8,405 nucleotides of DNA from Pseudomonadota bacterium (GTDB lineage: Bacteria > Pseudomonadota > Alphaproteobacteria > UBA828 > JAPUJA01), in NCBI GenBank assembly GCA_027296525.1, contig JAPUJA010000303.1, positions 1 through 8,405 on the forward strand, written 5' to 3'. Under the pieces are notes generated by a model, which did no database searches, was not told where the DNA came from, and was given only the letters and a program-made list of their open reading frames with translations. Numbering within the stretch: position 1 is the first letter of the stretch; every line of letters begins with the position of its first letter. A program made the translations under genes and the position numbers. Of this stretch, positions 7,593-8,405 are shown piece by piece.

Positions 7593-7613
7593 GGCTGTCT
7601 CTCCCTATCCCGC

Positions 7614-7634
7614 ATCGGTCGGGGCGCGACCGAT
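7614..7634. repeat. Perfect 8-bp inverted repeat in the leader of the binding-protein gene
   Basis: ATCGGTCG (7614-7621) and CGACCGAT (7627-7634) are exact reverse complements with a 5-base spacer. It lies downstream of the candidate promoter and about 7 bp upstream of the AGGGAG Shine-Dalgarno (7601-7606). It could be a transcription-factor operator or a 5'-UTR hairpin near the ribosome binding site; the sequence does not distinguish these. Confidence 0.55.
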
Positions 7635-7683
7635 CGTAGATTGTCTATCGACGTTACCGCCGATTTCCCTTTGCTGCACTTGC

Positions 7684-7715
7684 AATTAGGGAATTTAGCA
7701 CAGCTGATATGTCAA
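7684..7715 (-). promoter_or_regulatory. Candidate promoter of the binding-protein operon
   Basis: On the minus strand a perfect TTGACA hexamer sits at 7715-7710, followed by AT-rich sequence. Two -10 candidates exist: TAAATT at 7697-7692, preceded by TG (extended -10 style) but only 12 bp from TTGACA, and CCTAAT at 7690-7685, spaced 19 bp. Neither is ideal, so TTGACA may be part of an operator or pair with a nonstandard -10. The leader to the ATG at 7592 would be about 85-95 nt. Confidence 0.4.
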
Positions 7716-8009
7716 GGAAACACCCGCGCGCCAAACCCGATCCCGGTGAAAAAGCCTGGATTTCCAACGACAAACGGCGTCAGCGGCGGACGCCTTCGCG
7801 CTTTCGTTCGCCAACGCCCCCGGGCAAGGCCGAAACCCCGTTCTTCGCCGCGACGCCCGGCTGCGCGAGCTTAAGCCCTGCACGCCTCGGCCTCATACAG
7901 GGCGAAGACGACCGGGTGCGTGCCTGCTCGCGCCCTCTCGCCGATGGCCGAGAATGCCGGATAACGTCGCCCTCAGCAGGATCGGAATGCGGGGCGCTCG
8001 CCACCCTGT

Positions 8010-8405
8010 TCAACGAGCGATTTCGGGTTCGCTCCTCCGGCGCCGCAGGCCGAAAAGCGCGGCGAGGGTGACGACCCCGATCGAGATCGCGAAGAGCACG
8101 GACCCCGCCGCGTTGAGCTCGGGCGTCATACCGCCTCTGAGGATCTCATAAATCATCACCGGCAGCGTCACTTCGAAGCGACTCAGCAGGAAGGCGATGA
8201 TGAACTCGTCCCAGGAAAGGGTGGCCGAGATGCAGAAGGCCGCGAAAAGCGTCGGCCATATCATCGGGATCGTCACGAAGAGGAGCGCCTTGAGATCGCT
8301 GGCGCCAAGATCGAGGGCGGCGCGCTCGATATTCCTTTGATGCTCGCCGAGTTGGGACAAGGCGATGGCAAAGCAGAGCGGCAGATTGATGATCAGGTGG
8401 CCTAT
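8010..8405 (-). CDS. Second PotC/PotI-type ABC permease, C-terminal 131 residues (runs off the right edge)
   Basis: The frame is open to the window edge with no start; the apparent TTG at 8360 is internal, since homology continues upstream (HLIINLPLCFAIAL). The fragment contains the EAA loop (ERAALDLGASDLKAL), then ATLSWDEFIIAFLLSRFEVTLP and PELNAAGSV, and ends in a basic tail (LRRRRSEPEIAR) with TGA at 8012-8010. By eye about two thirds of the aligned residues match the permease at 4730-5530. It is probably the last gene of a second polyamine-type importer operon whose other subunits, possibly including the ATPase missing from the downstream operon, lie beyond the window. Confidence 0.92.
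   Translation of the reverse strand: MGHLIINLPLCFAIALSQLGEHQRNIERAALDLGASDLKALLFVTIPMIWPTLFAAFCISATLSWDEFIIAFLLSRFEVTLPVMIYEILRGGMTPELNAAGSVLFAISIGVVTLAALFGLRRRRSEPEIAR

Larger units (their letters stand above)
7593..8009. other. 417-bp intergenic region between two ABC transporter operons
   Basis: No convincing gene: small open frames on both strands are Arg/Pro/Ala-rich and match no family I recognise. The part nearest the binding-protein gene (7601-7720) is more AT-rich and holds the likely promoter, an inverted repeat and the Shine-Dalgarno. The part nearer the upstream permease (7740-8009) is GC-rich. It contains a 6-bp hairpin (GGCGTC 7776-7781 / GACGCC 7789-7794) that lacks a proper T tract, so I do not call a terminator. 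Confidence 0.6.

Noticed and set aside
7776..7794. Hairpin GGCGTC/GACGCC as a terminator for the upstream permease operon.
   Set aside because: The stem is short, more than 200 bp past the stop codon, and followed by GTTTGTCGTT rather than a T tract.
7695..8071. Small open frames on both strands in the intergenic region as possible new genes.
   Set aside because: The translations are low-complexity Arg/Pro/Ala-rich, overlap each other on both strands, and one runs into the permease coding region; no motif or good ribosome binding site supports them.
8010..8360. A 116-aa stand-alone permease-like protein starting at the TTG at 8360.
   Set aside because: The same frame continues upstream to the window edge with clear permease homology, so this is an internal codon of a larger gene.

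Overview
The window is high-GC DNA from a proteobacterium, most probably an alphaproteobacterium. This rests on the style of the ParE N- and C-termini, the Tat-exported solute-binding protein, high third-position GC and frequent long antisense open frames. It is inference; no taxonomic marker was searched. No mobile element, CRISPR array, tRNA or rRNA was seen.

Layout, left to right. (1) 1-2331, minus strand: the first 82 codons of a DEAD-box RNA helicase run off the left edge. Upstream of it lies a complete parE (topoisomerase IV subunit B), probably starting at a TTG. (2) 2332-2595: an AT-rich divergent intergenic region with promoter-like sequence. (3) 2596-3555, plus strand: a ten-helix EamA/DMT-family transporter, convergent with the next cluster. 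(4) 3607-7592, minus strand: a polyamine/opine-type ABC transporter operon, in transcription order Tat-exported solute-binding protein, PotB/PotH-like permease, PotC/PotI-like permease, then a ureohydrolase (agmatinase/arginase superfamily). No ATPase gene is in this operon. The ureohydrolase is interrupted by a one-base frameshift located inside one arm of a perfect 11-bp inverted repeat. (5) 7593-8009: a 417-bp leader region with a TTGACA box and a hairpin upstream of the binding-protein gene. (6) 8010-8405, minus strand: the C-terminal 131 residues of a second PotC/PotI-like permease, a close paralogue of the one at 4730-5530, which ends a second transporter operon extending beyond the right edge.

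How the genes fit together: the binding protein, two permeases and an ATPase supplied from elsewhere (possibly the adjacent paralogous operon) would import a cationic guanidino or polyamine-like compound. The ureohydrolase would then hydrolyse it to urea plus an amine. The guanidino substrate is inferred from the ureohydrolase; its identity cannot be read from sequence.

I did not find a clearly novel multi-gene system. The most interesting points are the frameshift coinciding with the inverted repeat, the Asp-for-His metal-site variant in the ureohydrolase, and the tandem paralogous transporters with a missing ATPase.
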